Assembly: GCA_947494825.1 (NCBI GenBank)
Contig: CANLWN010000002.1
Location: 186,001 to 250,000, forward strand
Reading direction: 5' to 3'
DNA from: an uncultured Flavobacteriaceae bacterium
Lineage (GTDB): Bacteria > Bacteroidota > Bacteroidia > Flavobacteriales > Flavobacteriaceae
DNA length: 64,000 nucleotides
This document shows, in pieces, positions 35,475 to 44,776 of this stretch. Numbering within the stretch: position 1 is the stretch's first letter; each line of letters opens with the position of its first letter. The notes under the pieces are model-generated. The model saw only the letters and a list, made by a program, of their open reading frames with translations, was not told the DNA's origin and did no database searches. The position numbers and the translations under genes are program-made.

Positions 35475-36230
35475 TTATTTTGGTCCGTTCAAGTTGTTTA
35501 TTAGGGAGCTGATGATATAAAATGCGATAATGGCCGGTATGGCAATGAATTTCATGGTGAGCAACAGCACCAGGCTCACGATAACAAAACTGTAGCGCAA
35601 GGCATTGTCCTTAAAGCTCCAATTCTTGAATTTCAGGGCAAAGAGTTGGATCCTTGAATTGAGCAAATAACTGCTCAGCAAGGTGGTTCCGATCAAAAAC
35701 CAGGGGTTGAGGATGATATTGTTCAGCAAATCGTTCCCGTGATAGAGCAATATTAGGGGAAAGGACAGAATCAGCAAGGCGTTCGCCGGTGTTGGCAGAC
35801 CGATAAAGGAGGACACTTGGTTTTCATCAATGTTGAATTTGGCCAAACGATAGGCCGAGGCCATGGTAATCAAAAAGCCCAAGAAGGGGAGCAAGGACGC
35901 TTTGAGTCCTACCCAATACATGTCCCCATCAGCGCTAGAGCCTACATCCAGTATCGCGCCGGCCGATTGCGACATCCCCAATAGTTGGTACATCACAATT
36001 CCGGGAACCAGTCCGCTGGTGATTACATCGGCAAGGGAATCCAATTGCACGCCCAATGCGCTCTGAACCTTGAGCAACCTGGCGGCCAGCCCGTCAAAAA
36101 AATCAAAAAAAATACCCAGAAAAACAAAGAGAGCAGCCATTTCCAGATGGTTCTGTACTGCAAATACCGTGGCTACACAACCGCAGAGGACATTGAGCAG
36201 CGTGATCAGGTTGGGTATATGTTTCCTCAT
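35475..36230 (-). CDS. pssA: CDP-diacylglycerol-serine O-phosphatidyltransferase
   Basis: This enzyme (about 251 aa) makes phosphatidylserine from CDP-diacylglycerol and serine at the inner membrane, the precursor of phosphatidylethanolamine. The CDP-alcohol phosphotransferase motif D-G-x2-A-R-x8-G-x3-D-x3-D is seen as FFDGLAARLLKVQSALGVQL followed by DSLAD (about residues 47-71). Some seven hydrophobic helices surround it. The start is placed at the ATG at 36230 (RKHIPNLITLLNVLCGC); a longer open frame to 36257 is possible. No psd gene is adjacent. It is divergent from the DUF4105 gene. Confidence 0.92.
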   Translation of the reverse strand: MRKHIPNLITLLNVLCGCVATVFAVQNHLEMAALFVFLGIFFDFFDGLAARLLKVQSALGVQLDSLADVITSGLVPGIVMYQLLGMSQSAGAILDVGSSADGDMYWVGLKASLLPFLGFLITMASAYRLAKFNIDENQVSSFIGLPTPANALLILSFPLILLYHGNDLLNNIILNPWFLIGTTLLSSYLLNSRIQLFALKFKNWSFKDNALRYSFVIVSLVLLLTMKFIAIPAIIAFYIISSLINNLNGPK

Positions 36231-36334
36231 AAGTTTCGGTTTTCGTAAAAATAGCACAATTTTTTAGGAATCGATTTTGTACCATATTTATTCAGATATT
36301 TGCTGTCAAGATTTAACAACAAGCGATCGGCTTC

Positions 36335-37516
36335 ATGAAGCATCTTAGAAAAATCCTGTTCCTTTTGGCACTTGCAAATGCCTTGGCAGGTTTTTCACAG
36401 CCCCAACTATCGGATAAGGCCCAAATAAGTGTTCTTAGCTGTGGCGCCGGAAGCGATTTGTATACCACCTTTGGACACAGCGCCTTTCGGGTGCAGGATG
36501 CCGATTTGGGAATTGACGTTGTCTACAACTACGGTACCTTTAACTTTGACCCTCCCGGTTTTTATGTCGATTTTGCCCGTGGAAAGCTAATCTACCGCCT
36601 TAGTAGGCAACGTTTGGACAACTTTCTTTTCGACTATGAAATGGAGAACCGATGGGTGAAGGAACAGTTGTTGGATTTGACCACTACGGAAAAAAATGCC
36701 TTGTTCCAATTTTTGGAAAACAACTACAGCCCAGAAAACAGGGAATACCAATACGATTTTTTTTATGACAACTGCGCCTCCAAAATACGTGATGTACTAC
36801 AAGAGGTTCTGGGAAATCGCCTGGTCTTCGACGAATCGTATTTGGAAAATCCCTATACCTTTCGTGAACTGATCCATCAAAATTTGAGCACTAATAGTTG
36901 GTCCGCTTTCGGCATTGATTTGGCCCTGGGCTGTGTCATAGATAAGAAAGCAAGTGCAAGTGAGCACTTATTTCTCCCCAACTATGTGCTGCTTCAACTA
37001 GGGCATGCCAGTTTGGATCAAAGACCTTTGGTATTGCGGCAACGTACCGTTCTGGATAAAGCGCCCTTAAAGAATGGCGATTACTTTTTGTCAGGGCCCT
37101 TGTTCTGGTTCATTCTGCTCCTGCTCTTTGTGATCGTGATCAGCTATATCGACTATAGGAACAACGTCCGAAGCCGATGGTTGGATTTTTTTCTTTTTTT
37201 CCTCACGGGGATAATCGGCATCCTCATTTGCTTCCTTTGGTTCCTTACCGACCATACAGCAACGGTGGGCAACTTCAATATACTTTGGGCCTTTCCCGGT
37301 AACCTTGTCCTCGCTTTCTATTTTGCCAAGCACAAGCCGTTCCCATCCTGGATTCCAAAATACTTTCTGGTACTACCGGCCTTGCTTGTGCTTACGCTTT
37401 TTATCTGGGTGATTAAGTTTCAGGTCTTTTCGGTACTCATCATACCACTGCTTCTAACCTTGGGTCTTCGGTATCTCCTTTTGGCCCATCAATTCCATGT
37501 ATCCAAAAAGAAATAA
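36335..37516 (+). CDS. DUF4105 membrane protein
   Basis: This 393-aa protein has a signal sequence (RKILFLLALANALAGFSQ) and an N-terminal DUF4105 periplasmic domain (about residues 30-235). Its features are GAGSDLYTTFGHSAFRV, VYNYGTFNFDPPGFYVDFARGK and the invariant F-Y-D-N-C-A segment. Four or five helices follow in the last 130 residues (FILLLLFVIVISYIDYRN and others). The His/Cys pattern (FGHSAF, FYDNCA) is like LRAT/NlpC-type thiol hydrolases, but no function is known. It lies 12 bases upstream of the ABC-F gene. Confidence 0.85.
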   Translation: MKHLRKILFLLALANALAGFSQPQLSDKAQISVLSCGAGSDLYTTFGHSAFRVQDADLGIDVVYNYGTFNFDPPGFYVDFARGKLIYRLSRQRLDNFLFDYEMENRWVKEQLLDLTTTEKNALFQFLENNYSPENREYQYDFFYDNCASKIRDVLQEVLGNRLVFDESYLENPYTFRELIHQNLSTNSWSAFGIDLALGCVIDKKASASEHLFLPNYVLLQLGHASLDQRPLVLRQRTVLDKAPLKNGDYFLSGPLFWFILLLLFVIVISYIDYRNNVRSRWLDFFLFFLTGIIGILICFLWFLTDHTATVGNFNILWAFPGNLVLAFYFAKHKPFPSWIPKYFLVLPALLVLTLFIWVIKFQVFSVLIIPLLLTLGLRYLLLAHQFHVSKKK

Positions 37517-37528
37517 CAAGCGTACCAC

Positions 37529-39412
37529 ATGAACCTACTTACCGTTGAACATATTGCCAAATCATATGGGGAACTTGTCCTTTTTTCGGACTTGTCATTT
37601 GGGATCAATAAGGGTCAAAAAATCGCTTTGGTCGCCAAGAACGGCAGTGGAAAGACTTCTATTTTGAATATCATGTCGGGCCGTGATACAGCGGATAGCG
37701 GAAAGGTAAATCACAGAAAGGGGATTCATGTGTCCTTTTTGGCCCAAGAGCCCAATCTAGATCTCAATTTGAGCATCGAAGAGACCATTTTTGCCTCGGA
37801 CAATCATATTTTGCAAGCCTTGGCCAAGTACGAGGAGGCCTTGGCCCATCCAGAGCAGCAGGAAGCCTACCAAAAAGCGTTTGAAACCATGGACAGTTTG
37901 GACGCCTGGGACTTTGAAACCCAGTACAAGCAAATCCTTTTTAAACTTAAGCTCGAGGATTTGTCCGCAAAAGTAGGATCCTTGTCGGGCGGACAAAAAA
38001 AAAGACTGGCCCTCGCCAATGCACTCATCAACAAACCGGATCTGCTCATTTTGGACGAACCCACCAATCATTTGGACCTGGAGATGATAGAATGGTTGGA
38101 AAACTATTTTACCAAAGAACAGATGACCCTGTTTATGGTAACCCACGACCGTTATTTTTTGGAGCGTGTATGCAATGAGATCATAGAACTGGACCAAGGG
38201 CAGCTCCACACCTACAAGGGAAACTACTCCTATTATCTTGATAAGAAAGAGGCCCGAATGGAAAGGGAGGCCGTAGAACTGCACAAGTCCCAAATCCTTT
38301 TCAAAAAAGAGCTCAATTGGATGCGACGACAGCCCAAGGCCAGAACCACGAAATCGAAATCGCGAATTGACGACTTTCATACGATAAAAGAGCGCGCAAG
38401 CCAGCGCAGGCAGGAGCATGTGGTACAATTGGAAATACAAATGGAGCGCCTAGGGAGCAAGGTTCTGGAATTGCACAAGGTTTCCAAAGCCTATCCCGGA
38501 AAGCAAATCCTGGATAAATTTGATTATAACTTCCTCAAAGGGGAGCGCATAGGCATCATAGGTAAAAACGGAACGGGAAAATCTACTTTTCTAAATGTGA
38601 TTACCGGCCTGGAATCTCCTGATAGTGGCAAGGTAGTCGTTGGTGACACCATCAAGTTTGGCTATTACACCCAAAAGGGCATCCCTATCAAAGAAGGGCA
38701 AAAGGTAATAGAGGTAATCCGTGAGTTCGGGGATTTCATCCCCTTAAAAAAAGGCAAACAGATTTCTGCCCAACAACTCTTGGAGCGCTTCCTTTTTGAC
38801 AGGAAAAAACAGTACGACTTTGTTGAAAAATTGAGCGGAGGTGAACGCAAGCGGCTGTTCCTATGTACCGTTTTGATCCAGAACCCCAACTTCCTGATAT
38901 TGGACGAACCCACCAATGATCTGGACATCGTAACGCTCAATGTTTTGGAGAATTTTCTGCTGGACTTTCCCGGTTGTCTTTTGGTGGTTTCCCACGACCG
39001 TTACTTTATGGACAAAATAGTGGATCATCTTTTTGTATTTAAGGGCGATGGGCGTATTGCTGATTTTCCGGGCAACTATTCCGATTACCGGGCCTATGGG
39101 GATAGTCTGCTGCAGGAGCAGCGTGTGGCCAAGGACAACAAGAAGGAGCGCGGAACCTCCAAAAGCCACTGGAAAAAGGATTCACAGGGCACAAAGCTTT
39201 CCTATCTTGAACAAAAGGAGTACAAACAACTGGAAAAGGAAATACAAAAATTGGAAGTTAAAAAAGAGGAAGTGCAAAACAAATTTGCAAATGCCTCCCT
39301 TTCCGGGGAAGAAATAGATCTCTTGTCCTTGGAACTGAAGCGTATTCTGGACATGTTGGACAGTAAAACCGAACGTTGGTTTGAACTCGCGGCCATACAG
39401 GAATCCAATTAA
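37529..39412 (+). CDS. ABC-F family ATPase (Uup-like)
   Basis: This 627-aa soluble protein carries two ABC ATPase domains in one chain with no membrane part. Walker A copies are VAKNGSGKTSIL (about residue 36) and IGKNGTGKSTFL (about 343). Signature copies are LSGGQKKRLALA (about 153) and LSGGERKRLFLC (about 440), and both Walker B sites end in ILDEPTN. A charged linker joins the domains (about 230-300), and a C-terminal coiled coil (about 560-627) is typical of Uup-type ABC-F proteins. ABC-F proteins act on ribosomes or in translation quality control. The exact subfamily is inferred from the coiled coil. Confidence 0.93.
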   Translation: MNLLTVEHIAKSYGELVLFSDLSFGINKGQKIALVAKNGSGKTSILNIMSGRDTADSGKVNHRKGIHVSFLAQEPNLDLNLSIEETIFASDNHILQALAKYEEALAHPEQQEAYQKAFETMDSLDAWDFETQYKQILFKLKLEDLSAKVGSLSGGQKKRLALANALINKPDLLILDEPTNHLDLEMIEWLENYFTKEQMTLFMVTHDRYFLERVCNEIIELDQGQLHTYKGNYSYYLDKKEARMEREAVELHKSQILFKKELNWMRRQPKARTTKSKSRIDDFHTIKERASQRRQEHVVQLEIQMERLGSKVLELHKVSKAYPGKQILDKFDYNFLKGERIGIIGKNGTGKSTFLNVITGLESPDSGKVVVGDTIKFGYYTQKGIPIKEGQKVIEVIREFGDFIPLKKGKQISAQQLLERFLFDRKKQYDFVEKLSGGERKRLFLCTVLIQNPNFLILDEPTNDLDIVTLNVLENFLLDFPGCLLVVSHDRYFMDKIVDHLFVFKGDGRIADFPGNYSDYRAYGDSLLQEQRVAKDNKKERGTSKSHWKKDSQGTKLSYLEQKEYKQLEKEIQKLEVKKEEVQNKFANASLSGEEIDLLSLELKRILDMLDSKTERWFELAAIQESN

Positions 39413-39417
39413 ATGCC

Positions 39418-39930
39418 ATGTACTACCAATTCTTTTCCCATATCCATTTTCTGATCACTTCAAAAAACCAACATGGGGTGCACTCCCCTTTTGTCTATAG
39501 CTACATCACCCAATGTGTATACCTGCGATCCAAGATGGCCCACCCCAAGAACAAGGCCCTATCCGTACTGCTCAAGAGTGTGGCCTACTTCAAGGCTCAA
39601 AATCTCCTGGTAGCACCACAGACGACGGAAGTCCAACGCCTGCTCCAAAATTGGTTTCCAAAAGCGGTATTTACCGACGCCCCGGCAGACCTGATCTATA
39701 TCCACAAACCTAAGGAAGTGCCTTCTTTAATGAAACTTACGCAAGGGAATCGGGTGCACAACAACACCGTGCTGCTGATCAATGAAATCCATAAGACTAG
39801 GGAACATCTAAGGATATGGCGCGCACTTAAAAACTCGGAACAAATACAGGTAAGTGTAGATATGTTTTACTGTGGTGCCCTTTTCCTGAGAAAGGAACAG
39901 GCCAAGGAACATTTTAAAATTCGGATTTAA
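39418..39930 (+). CDS. Degenerate class I methyltransferase-like protein
   Basis: This 170-aa protein keeps the two ends of a Flavobacterial class I SAM-dependent methyltransferase family. The N-terminal segment is FFSHIHFLITSKNQHGVHSP (residues 4-23), then F-V-Y-S-Y-I-T; the C-terminal segment is a V-L-L-I-N-E-I-H strand followed by SVDMFYCGALFLRKEQAKEH. The middle, which in full-length members of about 230-250 residues holds the glycine-rich SAM-binding motif (E-x-G-T/S-x-x-G), is missing or unrecognisable. What stands in its place is a low-glycine linker (LLVAPQTTEVQRLLQNWFPK). Catalysis by the usual mechanism seems unlikely. It lies 5 bases after the ABC-F gene. Confidence 0.65.
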   Translation: MYYQFFSHIHFLITSKNQHGVHSPFVYSYITQCVYLRSKMAHPKNKALSVLLKSVAYFKAQNLLVAPQTTEVQRLLQNWFPKAVFTDAPADLIYIHKPKEVPSLMKLTQGNRVHNNTVLLINEIHKTREHLRIWRALKNSEQIQVSVDMFYCGALFLRKEQAKEHFKIRI

Positions 39931-39960
39931 ACGCGTAATTTTAAGGAAGAATACGAGGGT

Positions 39961-40110
39961 ATGGATTACTTGATTTACATTGCGCTGGTTGTATTGGGCC
40001 TCATTTTTATGGTCGTTTTCACCAACAATAGGAAACGGGCAAAACGCAGAAAATCCAGAAAGTTCATGGATGGATATGGGGGCGATAGTATAAGAAAGGA
40101 CCAGAAATGA
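39961..40110 (+). CDS. 49-aa single-pass membrane peptide
   Basis: ATG at 39961 opens a 49-codon frame. It has one hydrophobic helix (YLIYIALVVLGLIFMVVF, residues 3-20), then a strongly basic stretch (NNRKRAKRRKSRKF) and an acidic end. The stop (40108-40110) overlaps the ATG of the cobalamin adenosyltransferase gene (40107), the usual sign of coupled genes. It is shorter than many gene finders report, but the compact coupling and topology support it. No family is recognised. Confidence 0.65.
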   Translation: MDYLIYIALVVLGLIFMVVFTNNRKRAKRRKSRKFMDGYGGDSIRKDQK

Positions 40111-40682
40111 AAATATATACCAAAACCGGGGATGCCGGTACTACGGCACTCTTTGGAGGAACCCGTGTGTCCAAACATCACATCAGGATCGATAGTTATG
40201 GCACTTTGGATGAATTGAATTCATGGTTGGGATTGATCCGCGATCAGGACATAGACGCACATGCCAAGGAAACACTGATCCAAATACAGGACAAATTGTT
40301 TACTATGGGCGCCATTTTAGCGACCGACCCTGAAAAGACCCTCCTTAAAAGTGGAAAGGAGCGCTTAACCATTCCGAAGATCAATGCTGCGGATATCTCC
40401 TTTTTGGAAACCGAAATGGACCAAATGAACGATTCCCTCCCACCCATGACCCATTTCATACTTCCCGGAGGGCATCCCACCGTGTCATACTGTCATATTG
40501 CCCGTACCGTATGCCGCCGGGCAGAGCGTTTGGCATCCCTTCTTCACGAAAATGAGCCCGTAGACCCAAACGTTTTGTCATATATCAATCGACTTTCCGA
40601 TTATCTGTTTGTATTGGCACGAAAGTTGTCTAAAGACCTTTATGCCAATGAAATAAAATGGATTCCAGAGAAAAAAGGCTAA
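40107..40682 (+). CDS. Cob(I)alamin adenosyltransferase, PduO type
   Basis: This 191-aa enzyme adds the 5'-deoxyadenosyl group of ATP to reduced cobalamin, making adenosylcobalamin. The ATP-binding N-terminal motif is TKTGDAGTTALFGGTRVSK (about residues 4-22). The active-site region is DSYGTLDELNSWLG, and a conserved R-T-V-C-R-R-A-E-R helix occurs near 132-140. The ending YLNRLSDYLFVLAR-type pattern (INRLSDYLFVLARK) is also present. A B12-dependent pathway is implied, but no other cobalamin gene is seen in this window. Confidence 0.93.
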   Translation: MKIYTKTGDAGTTALFGGTRVSKHHIRIDSYGTLDELNSWLGLIRDQDIDAHAKETLIQIQDKLFTMGAILATDPEKTLLKSGKERLTIPKINAADISFLETEMDQMNDSLPPMTHFILPGGHPTVSYCHIARTVCRRAERLASLLHENEPVDPNVLSYINRLSDYLFVLARKLSKDLYANEIKWIPEKKG

Positions 40683-40762
40683 TAAATCCACATTTTAGGC
40701 GTTATCAAATTATTAAAGTGAAAATAATGTTGATAAAATAGTCGAATTAGTTCTAAAATAAC

Positions 40763-40792
40763 TTGACTATTTCAGTTTAAAAATTATTTTTG
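40763..40792 (+). promoter_or_regulatory. Consensus Bacteroidetes promoter for the DUF2795 gene
   Basis: TTG at 40763-40765, then exactly 19 bases, then TATTTTTG at 40785-40792 match TTG-N19-TAnnTTTG perfectly. It ends 26 bases before the ATG at 40819, and the surrounding region is AT-rich. This is the best promoter match in the window. Confidence 0.75.
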
Positions 40793-40818
40793 CAAAAAAT
40801 TAAAATCAAACTATAACC

Positions 40819-41043
40819 ATGTATTGGACATTAGAATTAGCATCCTATTTGAGCGATGCACCATGGCCAGCCACCAAAGATGAGTTAATAGACTACGCCA
40901 TTAGAACTGGGGCTCCATTGGAAGTTGTGGAAAATCTGCAGTCCATGGAAGAAGAAGGTGGGGAAATCTATGAATCGATAGAGGAGATTTGGCCCGACTA
41001 TCCTACGGAAGAAGATTACCTCTGGAATGAGGATGAATATTGA
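40819..41043 (+). CDS. DUF2795 protein
   Basis: This 74-aa acidic protein (W-T-L-E-L-A-S-Y-L-S-D-A-P-W-P-A-T-K-D-E-L start) belongs to the DUF2795 family. Family members share an N-terminal Leu-rich helix pair with a P-A-T-K-x-E-L motif and end here in a very acidic tail. No function is established. It is a monocistronic unit with its own consensus promoter and a following terminator, which suggests strong, independent expression. Confidence 0.82.
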   Translation: MYWTLELASYLSDAPWPATKDELIDYAIRTGAPLEVVENLQSMEEEGGEIYESIEEIWPDYPTEEDYLWNEDEY

Positions 41044-41064
41044 TAATATTAACGCAATTACAAC

Positions 41065-41093
41065 AAAAAAGTCTCATTTGAGGCTTTTTTTTT
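41065..41093 (+). terminator. Rho-independent terminator of the DUF2795 gene
   Basis: An AGTCTC/GAGGCT stem around the loop ATTT (about 41070-41084), flanked by A's upstream and nine T's downstream, lies about 22 bases after the stop. Confidence 0.8.
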
Positions 41094-41096
41094 ATG

Positions 41097-41104
41097 TAAT
41101 TTTG
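41097..41104 (+). promoter_or_regulatory. -7 box for secA
   Basis: TAATTTTG matches TAnnTTTG. If used, the secA mRNA has a leader of about 130 bases with short hairpin-forming segments (GGCGCC at about 41195, then GCGCGG). This is only motif-based; the nearest TTG is 16, not 19, bases upstream. Confidence 0.35.
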
Positions 41105-41241
41105 GCAGTTAGGCAGGGTATTTTTTGCAGATAACAAGACTGGAATACCTTTTGCTTTATAGCGGTTGTCAATTGCACATACCAAATCAATAAGGCGCCT
41201 ACCGCCCATTGTGCGCGGTACTACATCAAATACAATACATT

Positions 41242-44200
41242 ATGAGTTTTTTAAATTCGGTTATAAAGACTTTCGTCGGGGACAAGGCCAAGAAGGACGT
41301 TAAGGAACTGCAGCCTATCGTAGACCAAATAAAGTCCTTTGAACAGGCCCTGGAAGGGCTTAACAACGACGAACTACGAAATAAGACTGCGGTCTTCAAG
41401 GACAGAATAACTGCAGATTGCAAAACAATCAACGACCAAATCGCACAATTGCAAGAAGAAGTAAAGGCTTCTACCGATATAGACAGGAACGAGGACATCT
41501 ATGCGGAAATTGATAAATTAAAGGAAGAAGCCTATAAAATCTCCCAGGACACGTTGAACGATATATTGCCCGAGGCCTTTGCCGTGGTAAAAGAAACGGC
41601 CAAACGTTTTGCACAAAACCCAACACTGACCGTTACCGCTTCCGAGTTTGATCGTCAGCTTTCAGGTTCCAAGGATTATGTTGGCCTGGAAGGGGACAGT
41701 GCGGTTTGGAAAAACGCCTGGGATGCAGCCGGTAAGGAAGTTACCTGGGATATGATCCATTATGATGTGCAGCTCATAGGAGGCATTGCCCTGCATCAGG
41801 GCAAGATTGCAGAAATGCATACCGGGGAAGGAAAGACCCTGGTGGCCACCTTGCCCATGTACCTGAATGCACTGACCGGAAACGGAGCACATTTGGTGAC
41901 CGTTAATGATTATTTGGCCAAAAGGGATAGCGCTTGGATGGCCCCGATCTTTGAGTTCCACGGCCTTTCCGTAGACTGCATAGATAAGCATAGGCCCAAT
42001 TCCGAAGGCAGAAGAGCCGCTTATAATGCGGACATTACCTATGGTACCAACAACGAATTTGGCTTTGATTACCTACGGGATAATATGGCCCATACTCCTG
42101 GTGATCTGGTACAGCGACCACATCACTATGCGATTGTGGATGAAGTAGATTCGGTTTTGATCGATGATGCGCGTACCCCCCTGATTATTTCAGGTCCGGT
42201 CCCGGAAGGGGATCGCCATGAGTTCAACGAATTAAAGCCCAAGGTGGGCGACATTGTACAAAAGCAACGGCAATACCTCATTGGAGTTTTGGCAGAGGCC
42301 AAAAAAATGATTGCCGAAGGGGATACCAAAGAAGGCGGCTTCCTATTGCTACGGGTGCATCGTGGGTTACCTAAGAACAAGGCCTTGATCAAGTTCTTGA
42401 GTGAAGAGGGCGTAAAGCAATTGCTCCAAAAGACCGAAAACTTCTATATGCAGGATAACAACCGTGAGATGCCCAAGGTAGATGCGGAACTGCTATTCGT
42501 TATTGACGAAAAGAACAACCAAATAGAACTTACCGACAAAGGAGTGGAATACATCTCGGGAGATCAGGACAAAGACTTTTTTGTCATGCCCGATATTGGT
42601 GGGGAAATTGCAAAAATTGAGAACCAAAACCTAGAAATAGAAAAAGAGGCCCAGCTCAAGGAAGAGCTCTTTAAGGATTTTGGTGTAAAAAGCGAGCGTA
42701 TCCATACCATGAGCCAATTACTAAAGGCGTATACCCTCTTTGAAAAGGATGTGGAATATGTGGTCATAGAAAACAAGGTCATGATCGTGGACGAACAAAC
42801 GGGCCGTATTATGGACGGGCGCCGCTATTCAGACGGCCTGCACCAAGCCATTGAAGCCAAGGAAAACGTAAAGATCGAGGCCATGACCCAGACCTTTGCC
42901 ACGGTCACCTTGCAGAATTACTTTAGAATGTACCAAAAATTGGCGGGGATGACCGGTACGGCGATTACCGAAGCGGGCGAGTTCTGGGAAATCTATAAGC
43001 TAGATGTCATGGAAATCCCTACCAACAGACCTATAGCAAGGGATGATAGGAACGACCTTATCTACAAGACCAAGCGTGAAAAATACAATGCTGTCATCGA
43101 GGAAGTCACCAAGCTTTCCCTAGCCGGTAGGCCAGTCTTGATCGGTACCACTTCTGTAGAAATTTCGGAGCTGTTGTCCAGGACCTTGACCATCCGCAAA
43201 ATACCCCACAACGTTTTGAACGCGAAATTGCATAAGAAAGAGGCCGATATCGTCGCGGAAGCCGGACATGCCGGAGTGGTAACCATTGCCACCAACATGG
43301 CGGGCCGGGGTACGGACATCAAATTATCGGAAGAAGTGAAACAGGCCGGTGGATTGGCCATTGTAGGTACGGAAAGACACGATTCCAGACGGGTAGACAG
43401 ACAGCTAAGAGGTCGTTCTGGACGTCAAGGAGATCCCGGAAGCTCACAATTTTATGTTTCGCTGGAAGACAACCTGATGCGTTTGTTCGGTTCTGACCGT
43501 GTGGCCAAGATGATGGACCGTATGGGGTTGGAGGAAGGTGAGGTCATCCAGCATTCCATGATGACCAAATCCATAGAACGCGCACAGAAAAAGGTGGAGG
43601 AAAACAATTTTGGGGTGCGAAAACGTCTTTTGGAGTATGATGATGTCATGAACGCCCAGCGAGAGGTAGTCTACAAACGTAGGCGCCATGCGCTGCAGGG
43701 CGAACGCCTAAAGGTGGATATTGCCAACATGATCTATGACACCTGTGAGGTAATAGCCGAAACCAACAAAGCAGCAAACGATTATAAGAATTTTGAGTTT
43801 GAGCTGATCAAATATTTCTCGATCACCGCTCCGGTTTCGGAAGATGAATTTGCCAAACTGGCGTTCCAGGAAATTGCCAACAAGACCTATGCCGCTGCCT
43901 ACGAATACTATCAGGGTAAAATGGAGCGCAGTGCCGCTACCGCCTTCCCGGTCATTAAACAGGTCTACGAAGACAATGCGAACAAATTTGAGCGCATTGT
44001 GGTCCCCTTTACCGATGGGATCAAATCCCTGAACGTGGTGACCGACCTGAAGAATGCCTATGAAACCAATGGAAAACAATTGGTGACCGATTTTGAAAAG
44101 AACATCACCCTGGCCATCATCGATGATTCCTGGAAGACGCATTTGAGGAAGATGGACGAGCTAAAGCAATCGGTTCAGCTAGCAGTGCACGAACAAAAGG

Positions 44201-44607
44201 ATCCGCTGCTGATCTATAAATTTGAGGCTTTTGAGCTTTTTAAAGCGATGATCGATAAGGTGAACAAGGAAGTGGTTTCCTTCCTCTTCAAGGGAGAACT
44301 GCCCTCCGGCAACACCAATGATATCCAAGAAGCGGGTAAACTGCGTCGTCCCAAAGAAGATTTAAGGACCAGTAAGGAAGAAATCCCCAATAGTGATGAA
44401 CTCGCCGCGCAAAACAGGGCCGTGGGTCAAAACCAGGGCAGAAGGACCCAGGTAACGGAGACCATTGTAAGGGAAAGGCCCAAAATTGGTCGTAACGACA
44501 GGGTCACCATCAAAAATGTGATGTCCGGTGAAAGCAAAACCCTTAAATACAAACAGGCCGAACCGCTTATCAACAAAGGTGAATGGGTTCTGACCGAAGA
44601 AGAATAG
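41242..44607 (+). CDS. secA: Preprotein translocase ATPase SecA
   Basis: SecA (1121 aa) drives Sec-dependent protein export at the inner membrane. Walker A is MHTGEGKTLVA (about residues 191-201), DEAD-like Walker B is VDEVDSVLIDDARTP (about 297-311), and GRGTDIKLS and QLRGRSGRQGDPG are in the second RecA domain (about 685-740). The start is the ATG at 41242 (SFLNSVIKTF); the open frame extends upstream without conserved residues. The protein is longer than E. coli SecA. The C-terminus lacks the cysteine-rich zinc-binding tail and instead ends in a basic linker and a hydrophilic segment (KYKQAEPLINKGEWVLTEE), the usual form in Bacteroidetes. Confidence 0.97.
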   Translation: MSFLNSVIKTFVGDKAKKDVKELQPIVDQIKSFEQALEGLNNDELRNKTAVFKDRITADCKTINDQIAQLQEEVKASTDIDRNEDIYAEIDKLKEEAYKISQDTLNDILPEAFAVVKETAKRFAQNPTLTVTASEFDRQLSGSKDYVGLEGDSAVWKNAWDAAGKEVTWDMIHYDVQLIGGIALHQGKIAEMHTGEGKTLVATLPMYLNALTGNGAHLVTVNDYLAKRDSAWMAPIFEFHGLSVDCIDKHRPNSEGRRAAYNADITYGTNNEFGFDYLRDNMAHTPGDLVQRPHHYAIVDEVDSVLIDDARTPLIISGPVPEGDRHEFNELKPKVGDIVQKQRQYLIGVLAEAKKMIAEGDTKEGGFLLLRVHRGLPKNKALIKFLSEEGVKQLLQKTENFYMQDNNREMPKVDAELLFVIDEKNNQIELTDKGVEYISGDQDKDFFVMPDIGGEIAKIENQNLEIEKEAQLKEELFKDFGVKSERIHTMSQLLKAYTLFEKDVEYVVIENKVMIVDEQTGRIMDGRRYSDGLHQAIEAKENVKIEAMTQTFATVTLQNYFRMYQKLAGMTGTAITEAGEFWEIYKLDVMEIPTNRPIARDDRNDLIYKTKREKYNAVIEEVTKLSLAGRPVLIGTTSVEISELLSRTLTIRKIPHNVLNAKLHKKEADIVAEAGHAGVVTIATNMAGRGTDIKLSEEVKQAGGLAIVGTERHDSRRVDRQLRGRSGRQGDPGSSQFYVSLEDNLMRLFGSDRVAKMMDRMGLEEGEVIQHSMMTKSIERAQKKVEENNFGVRKRLLEYDDVMNAQREVVYKRRRHALQGERLKVDIANMIYDTCEVIAETNKAANDYKNFEFELIKYFSITAPVSEDEFAKLAFQEIANKTYAAAYEYYQGKMERSAATAFPVIKQVYEDNANKFERIVVPFTDGIKSLNVVTDLKNAYETNGKQLVTDFEKNITLAIIDDSWKTHLRKMDELKQSVQLAVHEQKDPLLIYKFEAFELFKAMIDKVNKEVVSFLFKGELPSGNTNDIQEAGKLRRPKEDLRTSKEEIPNSDELAAQNRAVGQNQGRRTQVTETIVRERPKIGRNDRVTIKNVMSGESKTLKYKQAEPLINKGEWVLTEEE

Positions 44608-44633
44608 CACGCTTTAGTAGTACACAATAAGGA

Positions 44634-44662
44634 AACGGTGACCTTTTAGGTTGCCGTTTTTT
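44634..44662 (+). terminator. Rho-independent terminator of secA
   Basis: AACGGTGACC pairs with GGTTGCCGTT (10 pairs, including G-U) around a short T-rich loop, followed by a run of T's. It begins 26 bases after the secA stop. Confidence 0.85.
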
Positions 44663-44776
44663 GATTATATGGCAAAACATATTTAGCTTTACATAGAGTA
44701 TTGCCGCTTTTTATTGGGAATTGTACAATTTCCAAAGGTTTTTTCCAATGGGTAACATCCTATAAAGTCTTTCATC

